NCBI GenBank assembly: GCA_963921195.1
Contig: CAWUER010000514.1
Location: 3,038,001-3,102,000 of the forward strand
DNA: 64,000 nt
Direction of reading: 5' to 3'
From: Pegoplata infirma
Taxonomy: Eukaryota > Arthropoda > Insecta > Diptera > Anthomyiidae
Shown here: positions 1 to 11,300 of the stretch, one piece after another
How positions within the stretch are numbered: the stretch's first letter is position 1
Layout: the number at the start of each line of letters is the position of its first letter
Translations under genes and position numbers: made by a program
The notes under the pieces: model-generated
What the model saw: only the letters and a program-made list of their open reading frames with translations
Databases searched by the model: none
What the model was told of the DNA's origin: nothing

Positions 1-551
1 CCTTGATATAGCCATTTCAAGTTATTACAAGTAACCCGAAAATATTTTTGATATGAATGCATAAATATCTGTTAATACTAGTCCGATAGTCTTAATTTTT
101 TTCTGTCATGATAAAGCTAATATACTTATGCCTTCTAGTTTTTATAGAGTCAAAATCGGATCATTATTTACCGAGTTATAGCAATTTAAAAATGAGGGTC
201 TCCAAAAAACCTTAAATAATGGGTTTCTCATAAAAATGAAAAAAAAACTTTGCATAAATGCATATATCTCTGTAAGTACCAGCCCGATTGTCTCACATTT
301 GGTTTCAGAGGAAAGATAAAGTCTCAATCTTTTATTTTTTTGTTATTTTGACAAAATCGGAGCAATAGTTGCAGAGATACAGCCGTTGAAAGTAAAAGGT
401 CTCCAGACTACGAAAAATTACAAGTTTATCATTTTTGAAAAAATAAATTTTTTTAAAAATTTAAAATCGAGCAATCTCTTTTATTCTATTTAAACTTTAT
501 TGAAAAAGATTTAAATTTGTGCAAAGGCATTAGAAAACGATAGAATGGTAA
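1..551 (+). repeat. Reference satellite monomer with internal inverted and direct subrepeats
   Basis: Taken as the type copy. Five diverged copies of one ~40-bp motif can be aligned by eye. Plus-oriented copies lie near 61-100 and 262-301, both reading ATATCT(C/G)TGTAA-like followed by CCGAT. Minus-oriented copies lie near 147-185, 348-390 and 533-565; in reverse complement they read TATAACTCGG..CCGATTTTG, TATCTCTGCAA..CCGATTTTG and TATATCAAGG..TCGATTT. The segment CAAAATCGGA occurs at 151-160 and 352-361, exactly 201 bp apart. GGTCTCCA follows both copies at a comparable distance. The monomer also holds an A-run near offset 239-247 that varies from about 7 to 14 bases between copies, as expected from slippage. 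The subrepeat reading is seen in the sequence; the claim of common ancestry is inferred. Confidence 0.75.
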
Positions 552-1120
552 CCTTGATATAGCCATTTCAAGTTATTACAAGTAACCCGAAAATATTTTT
601 GATATGAATGCATAAATATCTGTTAATACTAGTCTGATAGTCTAAAATTTTTTCTGTCATGATAAAGCTAATATACTTATGCATTCTAGTTTTTATAGAG
701 TCAAAATCGCATCATTATTTACCGAGTTATAGCAATTTAAAAATGAGGGTCTCCAAAAAACCTTAAATAATGGGTTTCTCATAAAAATGAAAAAAAAACT
801 TTGCATAAATGCATATATCTCTGTAAGTACCAGCCCGATTGTCTCACATTTGGTTCCAGAGGAAAGATAAAGTCTCAATCTTTTATTTTTTTGTTATTTT
901 GACAAAATCGGAGCAATAGTTGCAGAGATACAGTCGTTGAAAGTAAAAGGTCTCCAGACTACGAAAAATTACAAGTTTATCATTTTTGAAAAAATAAATT
1001 TTTTTAAAAATTTAAAATCGAGCAATCTCTTTTATTCTATTTAAACTTTATTGAAAAAGATTTAAATTCGTGCGAAGGCATTTGAAATCGAAATAATGGT
1101 AACCTTGATATAGCCATTTC
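1..1120 (+). repeat. Satellite array block 1 (two full 551-bp monomers plus the start of a third)
   Basis: Using the phrase CCTTGATATAGCC as the monomer start, monomers begin at 1, 552 and 1103, an exact 551-bp period. Monomer 1 is subtype A: CCGATAG near offset 85, GGATCATT near 158, GAGGGTCTCC near 193, TTCAGAGG near 304, and an ending with AAAACGATAG. Monomer 2 is subtype B-like: CTGATAGTCTAAAA, GCATCATT, GAGGGTCTCC, and an ending GCGAAGG...CGAAATA. Monomer 3 is interrupted 18 bases in by a transposon. There is no coding signal. The only open frame is a 61-codon minus-strand frame that recurs in many monomers as a by-product of the repeat. Confidence 0.97.
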
Positions 1121-1333
1121 GGCTCTATGAAATAAGGCCCCAATGAAATAAGGCCCCAAATCAAAAATGAAATAAGGCCCCACAAATTTTTACTAAAAAA
1201 AATTGGGGTGTTATTTCATTATTTGGGGCTTTATTTCATTTTTTGTTTTGGGGCTTTATTTCATTATGAAATAAGTCCCCAAATTTTAGGAATGAAATAA
1301 GGCCCCAAATAATATTTTGAGGTGTTATTTCAT
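1121..1333. repeat. Left terminal repeat region with alternating 15-bp motif copies
   Basis: Copies of ATGAAATAAGGCCCC or close variants lie at 1127-1141, 1143-1157, 1167-1181, 1266-1280 and 1292-1306 on the plus strand. Inverted copies (GGGG...TTATTTCAT) lie at 1205-1219, 1225-1239, 1250-1264 and about 1319-1333. Neighbouring opposite copies, such as 1250-1264 with 1266-1280, form short hairpins. Confidence 0.9.
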
Positions 1334-1344
1334 TTTTTCTGAAA

Positions 1345-1509
1345 TCTGCGGAAGCCAACGACGCAATGAAAAAGACTGCTAATGAAAAAATTTTCACAGA
1401 AATAATTCCAAAATGAAATGAAATTACTACAGAAGCTACAAATAATGAACTTAAAAAGATTAGTGCAATTGCTAACGCTCCTACTGAATCTGTGATAAGT
1501 ATTTTGTAA
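1345..1509 (+). pseudogene. Possible relic of a short coding segment inside the foldback element
   Basis: Between the motif-rich ends, one frame reads for 54 codons with a single internal TGA at 1414-1416 and closes with TAA at 1507-1509. It begins SAEANDAMKK and ends NAPTESVISIL. Composition here (Ala, Glu, Asn, Lys and Thr; less AT-biased codons) differs from the surrounding low-complexity sequence. That could mean a captured host fragment or a remnant of a transposon protein. No family is recognised. The frame is short enough to be chance, and the opposite-strand 100-codon frame over the same bases (1236-1538) is hydrophobic and runs into the motif arrays, so neither is called a gene. Confidence 0.25.
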
Positions 1510-2117
1510 ATTTCACTGTAAGATCGGATGAGAAACATCTTACGAATATGAATTTAAATCTCTATATTAATTTAAAATTTTTCTCTCAGAACTTAATCAA
1601 TAATAAATTTTGTATTTAATATATTTACAAACCTCGAAAAGGAATTAAAACTGGTTATATCCTTGGGCATTTCTAGGATTCTATTTAATTACTGATGAAA
1701 TAATATGATGCATGTTTTAAAAATATTTAAATGTATGTGGTGATGAAAGAAGCGCCGTATGTGGTGATGAAAGAAACAAGCATCATATTATAATGTTATG
1801 AAAGATATATTAACGACGTCGGTAGGTTGTACAAAATCGAAGAAAATTTCGCCAAGTCCATTGTGCTAACACCTTAAACAATCCAATGTGCCACGCCCTG
1901 GTCAATAAAAGCAGTTATTTAGACGTATTCGGAATTTTTTGTTCACTCGCGGCGTGCATTTCGGTTTGTAGTAGATTTAATATATTTTGGATTTAAATTG
2001 AGTCCTTTGTATGTATGTGTAAAGTTTTTATTTTACCAAAAATTTTGTAGTAATTTTTTTATGAAATAGTAGATAAGCTTATCGAACGGACTTAATATTT
2101 ATTTTTGTTTTTAAATT
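1510..2117. other. Unique interior of the foldback element, no gene seen
   Basis: About 600 bases without a usable open frame. It contains a 19-bp direct repeat, GTATGTGGTGATGAAAGAA, at 1733-1751 and 1757-1775. A relatively GC-richer stretch lies around 1810-1965. Nothing here matches the satellite. Confidence 0.6.
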
Positions 2118-2346
2118 GGGGCCTTATTTCATTTTCAAAATGGGGCTTAATTTTATTATGAAATAAGGCCCCAAAAATGGGGCGTTATTTCATTATATCT
2201 TTGGGGTTTTGTTTCATTTCATTGGGGGCTTATTTCATTTATTTTTTGGGGTGTTGTTTCATAATGAAATAAAGCCCCAAAAAATGGGGCGTTATTTCAT
2301 TTCTGGTTTGGGGTCTTATTTCATTGGGGCCTTATTTCATAGAGCC
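2118..2346. repeat. Right terminal repeat region with alternating 15-bp motif copies
   Basis: Inverted motif copies lie at 2118-2132, about 2142-2156 (degenerate), 2179-2193, 2203-2217, 2224-2238, 2248-2262, 2286-2300, 2310-2324 and 2326-2340. Plus copies lie at 2158-2172 and 2264-2278. The outermost 32 bases mirror the left end exactly. Confidence 0.9.
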
Positions 2347-5300
2347 AGCCATTTCAAGTTATTACAAGTAACCCGAAAATATTTTTGATATGAATGCATA
2401 AATATCTGTTAATACTAGTCTGATAGTCTTAAATTTTTTCTGTCATGATAAAGCTAATATACTTATGCATTCTAGTTTTTATAGAGTCAAAATCGCATCA
2501 TTATTTACCGATTTATAGCAATTTAAAAATTAGGGTCTCCAAAAAACCTTAAATAATGGGTTTCTCATAAAAATGAAAAAAAAACTTTGCATAAATGCAT
2601 ATATCTCTGTAAGTACCAGCCCGATTGTCTCACATTTAGTTCCAGAGGAAAGATAAAGTCTCAATCTTTTATTTTTTTGTTATTTTGACAAAATCGGAGC
2701 AATAGTTGCAGAGATACAGCCGTTGAAAGTAAAAGGTCTCCAGACTACGAAAAATTACAAGTTTATCATTTTTGAAAAAATAAATTTTTTTAAAAATTTA
2801 AAATCGAGCAATCTCTTTTATTCTTTTTAAACTTTATTGAAAAAGATTTAAATTCGTGCAAAGGCATTTGAAATCGATATAATGGTAACCTTGATATAGC
2901 CATTTCAAATTATTACAAGTAACCCGAAAATATTTTTGATATGAATGCATAAATATCTGTTAATACTAGTCCGATAGTCTTAATTTTTTTCTGTCATGAT
3001 AAAGCTAATATACTTATGCCTTCTAGTTTTTATAGAGTCAAAATCGGATCATTATTTACCGAGTTATAGCAATTTAAAAATTAGGGTCTCCAAAAAACCT
3101 TAAATAATGGGTTTCTCATAAAAATGAAAAAAAAAACTTTGCATAAATGCATATATCTCTGTTAGTACCAGCCCGATTGTCTCACATTTGGTTCCAGAGG
3201 AAAGATAAAGTCTCAATCTTTTATTTTTTTGTTATTTTGACAAAATCGGAGCAATAGTTGCAGAGTTACAGCCGTTGAAAGTAAAAGGTCTCCAGACTAC
3301 GAAAAATTACAAGTTTATCATTTTTGAAAAAATAAATTTTTTTAAAAATTTAAAATCGAGCAATCTCTTTTATTATATTTAAACTTTATTGAAAAAGATT
3401 TAAATTCGTGCAAAGGCATTTGAAATCGATATAATGGTAACCTTGATATAGCCATTTCAAGTTATTACAAGTAACCCGAAAATATTTTTGATATGAATGC
3501 ATAAATATCTGTTAATACTAGTCCGATAGTCTTAATTTTTTTCTGTCATGATAAAGCTAATATACTTATGCCTTCTAGTTTTTATAGAGTCAAAATCGGA
3601 TCATTATTTACCGAGTTATAGCAATTTAAAAATTAGGGTCTCCAAAAAACCTTAAATAATGGGTTTCTCATAAAAATGAAAAAAAAACTTTGCATAAATG
3701 CATATATCTCTGTAAGTACCAGCCCGATTGTCTCACATTTGGTTCCAGAGGAAAGATAAAGTCTCAATCTTTTATTTTTTTGTTATTTTGACAAAATCGG
3801 AGCAATAGTTGCAGAGATACAGCCGTTGAAAGTAAAAGGTCTCCAGACTACGAAAAATTACAAGTTTATCATTTTTGAAAAAATAAATTTTTTTAAAAAT
3901 TTAAAATCGAGCAATCTCTTTTATTCTATTTAAACTTTATTGAAAAAGATTTAAATTCGTGCAAAGGCATTTGAAATCGATATAATGGTAACCTTGATAT
4001 AGCCATTTCAAGTTATTACAAGTAACCCGAAAATATTTTTGATATGAATGCATAAATATCTGTTAATACTAGTCCGATAGTCTTAATTTTTTTCTGTCAT
4101 GATAAAGCTAATATACTTATGCCTTCTAGTTTTTATAGAGTCAAAATCGCATCATTATTTACCGAGTTATAGCAATTTAAAAATGAGGGTCTCCAAAAAA
4201 CCTTAAATAATGGGTTTCTCATAAAAATGAAAAAAAAACTTTGCATAAATGTATATATCTCTGTAAGTACCAGCCCGATTGTCTCACATTTGGTTCCAGA
4301 GGAAAGATAAAGTCTCAATCTTTTATTTTTTTGTTATTTTGACAAAATCGGAGCAATAGTTGCAGAGATACAGCCGTTGAAAGTAAAAGGTCTCCAGACT
4401 ACGAAAAATTACAAGTTTATCATTTTTGAAAAAATAAATTTTTTTAAAAATTTAAAATCGAGCAATCTCTTTTATTCTATTTAGACTTTATTGAAAAAGA
4501 TTTAAATTCGTGCAAAGGCATTTGAAATCGAAATAATGGTAACCTTGATATAGCCATTTCAAGTTATTACAAGTAACCCGAAAATATTTTTGACATGAAT
4601 GCATAAATATCTGTTAATACTAGTCCGATAGTCTTAATTTTTTTCTGTCATGATAAAGCTAATATACTTATGCCTTCTAGTTTTTATAGAGTCAAGATCG
4701 GATCATTATTTACCGAGTTATAGCAATTTAAAAATTAGGGTCTCCAAAAAACCTTAAATAATGGGTTTCTCATAAAAATGAAAAAAAAAACTTTGCATAA
4801 ATGCATATATCTCTGTAAGTACCAGCCCGATTGTCTCACATTTGGTTCCAGAGGAAAGATAAAGTCTCAATCTTTTATTTTTTTGTTATTTTGACAAAAT
4901 CGGAGCAATAGTTGCAGAGATACAGCCGTTGAAAGTAAAAGGTCTCCAGACTACGAAAAATTACAAGTTTATCATTTTTGAAAAAATAAATTTTTTTAAA
5001 AATTTAAAATCGAGCAATCTCTTTTATTCTATTTAATCTTTATTGAAAAAGATTTAAACTCGTGCAAAGGCATTTGAAATCGAAATAATGGTAACCTTGA
5101 TATAGCCATTTCAAGTTATTACAAGTAACCCGAAAATATTTTTGACATGAATGCATAAATATCTGTTAATACTAGTCCGATAGTCTTAATTTTTTTCTGT
5201 CATGATAAAGCTAATATACTTATGCCTTCTAGTTTTTATAGAGTCAAAATCGGATCATTATTTACCGAGTTATAGCAATTTAAAAATTAGGGTCTCCAAA

Positions 5301-8300
5301 AAACCTTAAATAATGGGTTTCTCATAAAAATTAAAAAAAAACTTTGCATAAATGCATATATCTCTGTAAGTACCAGCCCGATTGTCTCACATTTGGTTCC
5401 AGAGGAAAGATAAAGTCTCAATCTTTTATTTTTTTGTTATTTTGACAAAATCGGAGCAATAGTTGCAGAGATACAGCCGTTGAAAGTAAAAGGTCTCCAG
5501 ACTACGAAAAATTACAAGTTTATCATTTTTGAAAAAATAAATTTTTTTAAAAATTTAAAATCGAGCAATCTCTTTTATTCTATTTAAACTTTATTGAAAA
5601 AGATTTAAATTCGTGCGAAGGCATTTGAAATCGAAATAATGGTAACCTTGATATAGCCATTTCAAGTTATTACAAGTAACCCGAAAATATTTTTGATATG
5701 AATGCATAAATATCTGTTAATACTAGTCTGATAGTCTTAAATTTTTTCTGTCATGATAAAGCTAATATACTTATGCATTCTAGTTTTTATAGAGTCAAAA
5801 TCGCATCATTATTTACCGAGTTATAGCAATTTAAAAATTAGGGTCTCCAAAAAACCTTAAATAATGGGTTTCTCATAAAAATGAAAAAAAAAACTTTGCA
5901 TAAATGCATATATCTCTGTAAGTACCAGCCCGATTGTCTCACATTTGGTTCCAGAGGAAAGATAAAGTCTCAATCTTTTATTTTTTTGTTATTTTGACAA
6001 AATCGGAGCAATAGTTGCAGAGATACAGCCGTTGAAAGTAAAAGGTCTCCAGACTACGAAAAATTACAAGTTTATCATTTTTGAAAAAATAAATTTTTTT
6101 AAAAATTTAAAATCGAGCAATCTCTTTTATTCTATTTTAACTTTATTGAAAAAGATTTAAATTCGTGCAAAGGCATTTGAAATCGATATAATGGTAACCT
6201 TGATATAGCCATTTCAAGTTATTACAAGTAACCCGAAAATATTTTTGATATGAATGCATAAATATCTGTTAATACTAGTCCGATAGTCTTAATTTTTTTC
6301 TGTCATGATAAAGCTAATATACTTATGCCTTCTAGTTTTTATAGAGTCAAAATCGGATCATTATTTACCGAGTTATAGCAATTTAAAAATGAGGGTCTCC
6401 AAAAAACCTTAAATAATGGGTTTCTCATAAAAATGAAAAAAAAACTTTGCATAAATGCATATATCTCTGTAAGTACCAGCCCGATTGTCTCACATTTGGT
6501 TTCAGAGGAAAGATAAAGTCTCAATCTTTTATTTTTTTGTTATTTTGACAAAATCGGAGCAATAGTTGCAGAGATACAGCCGTTGAAAGTAAAAGGTCTC
6601 CAGACTACGAAAAATTACAAGTTTATCATTTTTGAAAAAATAAATTTTTTTAAAAAATTAAAATCGAGCAATCTCTTTTATTCTATTTAAACTTTATTGA
6701 AAAAGATTTAAATTTGTGCAAAGGCATTAGAAAACGATAGAATGGTAACCTTGATATAGCCATTTCAAGTTATTACAAGTAACCCGAAAATATTTTTGAT
6801 ATGAATGCATAAATATCTGTTAATACTAGTCTGATAGTCTAAAATTTTTTCTGTCATGATAAAGCTAATATACTTATGCATTCTAGTTTTTATAGAGTCA
6901 AAATCGCATCATTATTTACCGAGTTATAGCAATTTAAAAATGAGGGTCTCCAAAAAACCTTAAATAATGGGTTTCTCATAAAAATGAAAAAAAAAACTTT
7001 GCATAAATGCATATATCTCTGTAAGTACCAGCCCGATTGTCTCACATTTGGTTCCAGAGGAAAGATAAAGTCTCAATCTTTTATTTTTTTGTTATTTTGA
7101 CAAAATCGGAGCAATAGTTGCAGAGATACAGCCGTTGAAAGTAAAAGGTCTCCAGACTACGAAAAATTACAAGTTTATCATTTTTGAAAAAATAAATTTT
7201 TTTAAAAATTTAAAATCGAGCAATCTCTTTTATTCTATTTAAACTTTATTGAAAAAGATTTAAATTCGTGCAAAGGCATTTGAAATCGAAATAATGGTAA
7301 CCTTGATATAGCCATTTCAAGTTATTACAAGTAACCCGAGAATATTTTTGACATGAATGCATAAATATCTGTTAATACTAGTCCGATAGTCTTAATTTTT
7401 TTCTGTCATGATAAAGCTAATATACTTATGCCTTCTAGTTTTTATAGAGTCAAAATAGGATCATTATTTACCGAGTTATAGCAATTTAAAAATTAGGGTC
7501 TCCAAAAAACCTTAAATAATGGGTTTCTCATAAAAATGAAAAAAAAAAACTTTGCATAAATGCATATATCTCTGTAAGTACCAGCCCGATTGTCTCACAT
7601 TTGGTTCCAGAGGAAAGATAAAGTCTCAATCTTTTATTTTTTTGTTATTTTGACAAAATCGGAGCAATAGTTGCAGAGATACAGCCGTTGAAAGTAAAAG
7701 GTCTCCAGACTACGAAAAATTACAAGTTTATCATTTTTGAAAAAATAAATTTTTTTAAAAATTTAAAATCGAGCAATCTCTTTTATTCTATTTAAACTTT
7801 ATTGAAAAAGATTTAAATTCGTGCAAAGGCATTTGAAATCGAAATAATGGTAACCTTGATATAGCCATTTCAAGTTATTACAAGTAACCCGAGAATATTT
7901 TTGACATGAATGCATAAATATCTGTTAATACTAGTCCGATAGTCTTAATTTTTTTCTGTCATGATAAAGCTAATATACTTATGCCTTCTAGTTTTTATAG
8001 AGTCAAAATCGGATCATTATTTACCGAGTTATAGCAATTTAAAAATTAGGGTCTCCAAAAAACCTTTAATAATGTGTTTCTCATAAAAATGAAAAAAAAA
8101 CTTTGCATAAATGCATATATCTCTGTAAGTACCAGCCCGATTGTCTCACATTTGGTTCCAGAGGAAAGATAAAGTCTCAATCTTTTATTTTTTTGTTATT
8201 TTGACAAAATCGGAGCAATAGTTGCAGAGATACAGCCGTTGAAAGTAAAAGGTCTCCAGACTACGAAAAATTACAAGTTTATCATTTTTGAAAAAATAAA

Positions 8301-11300
8301 TTTTTTTAAAAATTTAAAATCGAGCAATCTCTTTTATTCTATTTAAACTTTATTGAAAAAGATTTAAATTCGTGCGAAGGCATTTGAAATCGAAATAATG
8401 GTAACCTTGATATAGCCATTTCAAGTTATTACAAGTAACCCGTAAATATTTTTGATATGAATGCATAAATATCTGTTAATACTAGTCTGATAGTCTTAAA
8501 TTTTTTATGTCATGATAAAGCTAATATACTTATGCATTCTAGTTTTTATAGAGTCAAAATCGCATCATTATTTACCGAGTTATAGCAATTTAAAAATTAG
8601 GGTCTCCAAAAAACCTTAAATAATGGGTTTCTCATAAAAATGAAAAAAAAACTTTGCATAAATGCATATATCTCTGTAAGTACCAGCCCGATTGTCTCAC
8701 ATTTGGTTCCAGAGGAAAGATAAAGTCTCAATCTTTTATTTTTTTGTTATTTTGACAAAATCGGAGCAATAGTTGCAGAGATACAGCCGTTGAAAGTAAA
8801 AGGTCTCCAGACTACGAAAAATTACAAGTTTATCATTTTTGAAAAAATAAATATTTTTAAAAATTTAAAATCGAGCAATCTCTTTTATTCTATATAAACT
8901 TTATTGAAAAAGATTTAAATTCGTGCAAAGGCATTTGAAATCGATATAATGGTAACCTTGATATAGCCATTTCAAGTTATTACAAGTAACCCGAAAATAT
9001 TTTTGATATGAATGCATAAATATCTGTTAATACTAGTCCGATAGTCTTAATTTTTTTCTGTCATGATAAAGCTAATATACTTATGCCTTCTAGGTTTTAT
9101 AGAGTCAAAATCGGATCATTATTTACCGAGTTATAGCAATTTAAAAATGAGGGTCTCCAAAAAACCTTAAATAATGGGTTTCTCATAAAAATGAAAAAAA
9201 AACTTTGCATAAATGCATATATCTCTGTAAGTACCAGCCCGATTGTCTCACATTTGGTTTCAGAGGAAAGATAAAGTCTCAATATTTTATTTTTTTGTTA
9301 TTTTGACAAAATCGGAGCAATAGTTGCAGAGATACAGCCGTTGAAAGTAAAAGGTCTCCAGACTACGAAAAATTACAAGTTTATCATTTTTGAAAAAATA
9401 AATTTTTTTAAAAATTTAAAATCGAGCAATCTCTTTTATTCTATTTAAACTTTATTGAAAAAGATTTAAATTTGTGCAAAGGCATTAGAAAACGATAGAA
9501 TGGTAACCTTGATATAGCCATTTCAAGTTATTACAAGTAACCCGAAAATATTTTTGATATGAATGCATAAATATCTGTTAATACTAGTCTGATAGTCTAA
9601 AATTTTTTCTGTCATGATAAAGCTAATATACTTATGCATTCTAGTTTTTATAGAGTCAAAATCGCATCATTATTTACCGAGTTATAGCAATTTAAAAATG
9701 AGGGTCTCCAAAAAACCTTAAATAATGGGTTTCTCATAAAAATGAAAAAAAAAACTTTGCATAAATGCATATATCTCTGTAAGTACCAGCCCGTTTGTCT
9801 CACATTTGGTTCCAGAGGAAAGATAAAGTCTCAATCTTTTATTTTTTTGTTATTTTGACAAAATCGGAGCAATAGTTGCAGAGATACAGCCGTTGAAAGT
9901 AAAAGGTCTCCAGACTACGAAAAATTACAAGTTTATCATTTTTGAAAAAATAAATTTTTTTAAAAATTTAAAATCGAGCAATCTCTTTTATTCTATTTAA
10001 ACTTTATTGAAAAAGATTTAAATTCGTGCAAAGGCATTTGAAATCGAAATAATGGTAACCTTGATATAGCCATTTCAAGTTATTACAAGTAACCCGAAAA
10101 TATTTTTGACATGAATGCATAAATATCTGTTAATACTAGTCCGATAGTCTTAATTTTTTTCTGTCATAATAAAGCTAATATACTTATGCCTTCTAGTTTT
10201 TATAGAGTCAAAATCGGATCATTATTTACCGAGTTATAGCAATTTAAAAATTAGGGTCTCCAAAAAACCTTAAATAATGGGTTTCTCATAAAAATGAAAA
10301 AAAAACTTTTCATAAATGCATATATCTCTGTAAGTACCAGCCCGATTGTCTCACATTTGGTTCCAGAGGAAAGATAAAGTCTCAATCTTTTATTTTTTTG
10401 TTATTTTGACAAAATCGGAGCAATAGTTGCAGAGATACAGCCGTTGAAAGTAAAAGGTCTCCAGACTACGAAAAATTACAAGTTTATCATTTTTGAAAAA
10501 ATAAATTTTTTTAAAAATTTAAAATCGAGCAATCTCTTTTATTCTATTTAAACTTTATTGAAAAAGATTTAAATTCGTGCGAAGGCATTTGAAATCGAAA
10601 TAATGGTAACCTTGATATAGCCATTTCAAGTTATTACAAGTAACCCGTAAATATTTTTGATATGAATGCATAAATATCTGATAATACTAGTCTGATAGTC
10701 TTAAATTTTTTCTGTCATGATAAAGCTAATATACTTATGCATTCTAGTTTTTATAGAGTCAAAATCGCATCATTATTTACCGAGTTATAGCAATTTAAAA
10801 ATTAGGGTCTCCAAAAAACCTTAAATAATGGGTTTCTCATAAAAATGAAAAAAAAACTTTGCATAAATGCATATATCTCTGTAAGTACCAGCCCGATTGT
10901 CTCACATTTGGTTCCAGAGGAAAGATAAAGTCTCAATCTTTTATTTTTTTGTTATTTTGACAAAATCGGAGCAATAGTTGCAGAGATACAGCCGTTGAAA
11001 GTAAAAGGTCTCCAGACTACGAAAAATTACAAGTTTATCATTTTTGAAAAAATAAATTTTTTTAAAAATTTAAAATCGAGCAATCTCTTTTATTCTATTT
11101 AAACTTTATTGAAAAAGATTTAAATTCGTGCAAAGGCATTTGAAATCGATATAATGGTAACCTTGATATAGCCATTTCAAGTTATTACAAGTAACCCGAA
11201 AATATTTTTGATATGAATGCATAAATATCTGTTAATACTAGTCCGATAGTCTTAATTTTTTTCTGTCATGATAAAGCTAATATACTTATGCCTTCTAGTT

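Larger units (their letters stand above)
1121..2346. mobile_element. Non-autonomous foldback-type DNA transposon with 9-bp target duplication
   Basis: The 1226-bp insertion interrupts a satellite monomer and is flanked by a perfect 9-bp direct repeat, AGCCATTTC, at 1112-1120 and 2347-2355. The uninterrupted monomer has this sequence once. The ends are inverted repeats: 1121-1152 matches the reverse complement of 2315-2346 without mismatch, starting GGCTCTATGAAATAAGG. Both ends are packed with a 15-bp motif, ATGAAATAAGGCCCC, in both orientations, about 9 copies on the left and 11 on the right. A 9-bp duplication plus ends made of short repeats is known for Drosophila Foldback (FB) elements and for Mutator-like groups such as Rehavkus, so one of these is likely. 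No transposase is visible, so it would need enzyme from elsewhere. Superfamily placement is inference. Confidence 0.88.

Noticed and set aside
500..545. CENP-B-box-like sequence (TTCGTGCGAAGG in some monomers)
   Set aside because: It resembles the first half of the box (TTCG....A) but lacks the required CGGG half, so it is not supported as a box.
1236..1538. 100-codon minus-strand hydrophobic frame in the first element
   Set aside because: It runs into the 15-bp motif array and has no family resemblance. The complementary frame looks more protein-like, so I do not call it a gene.
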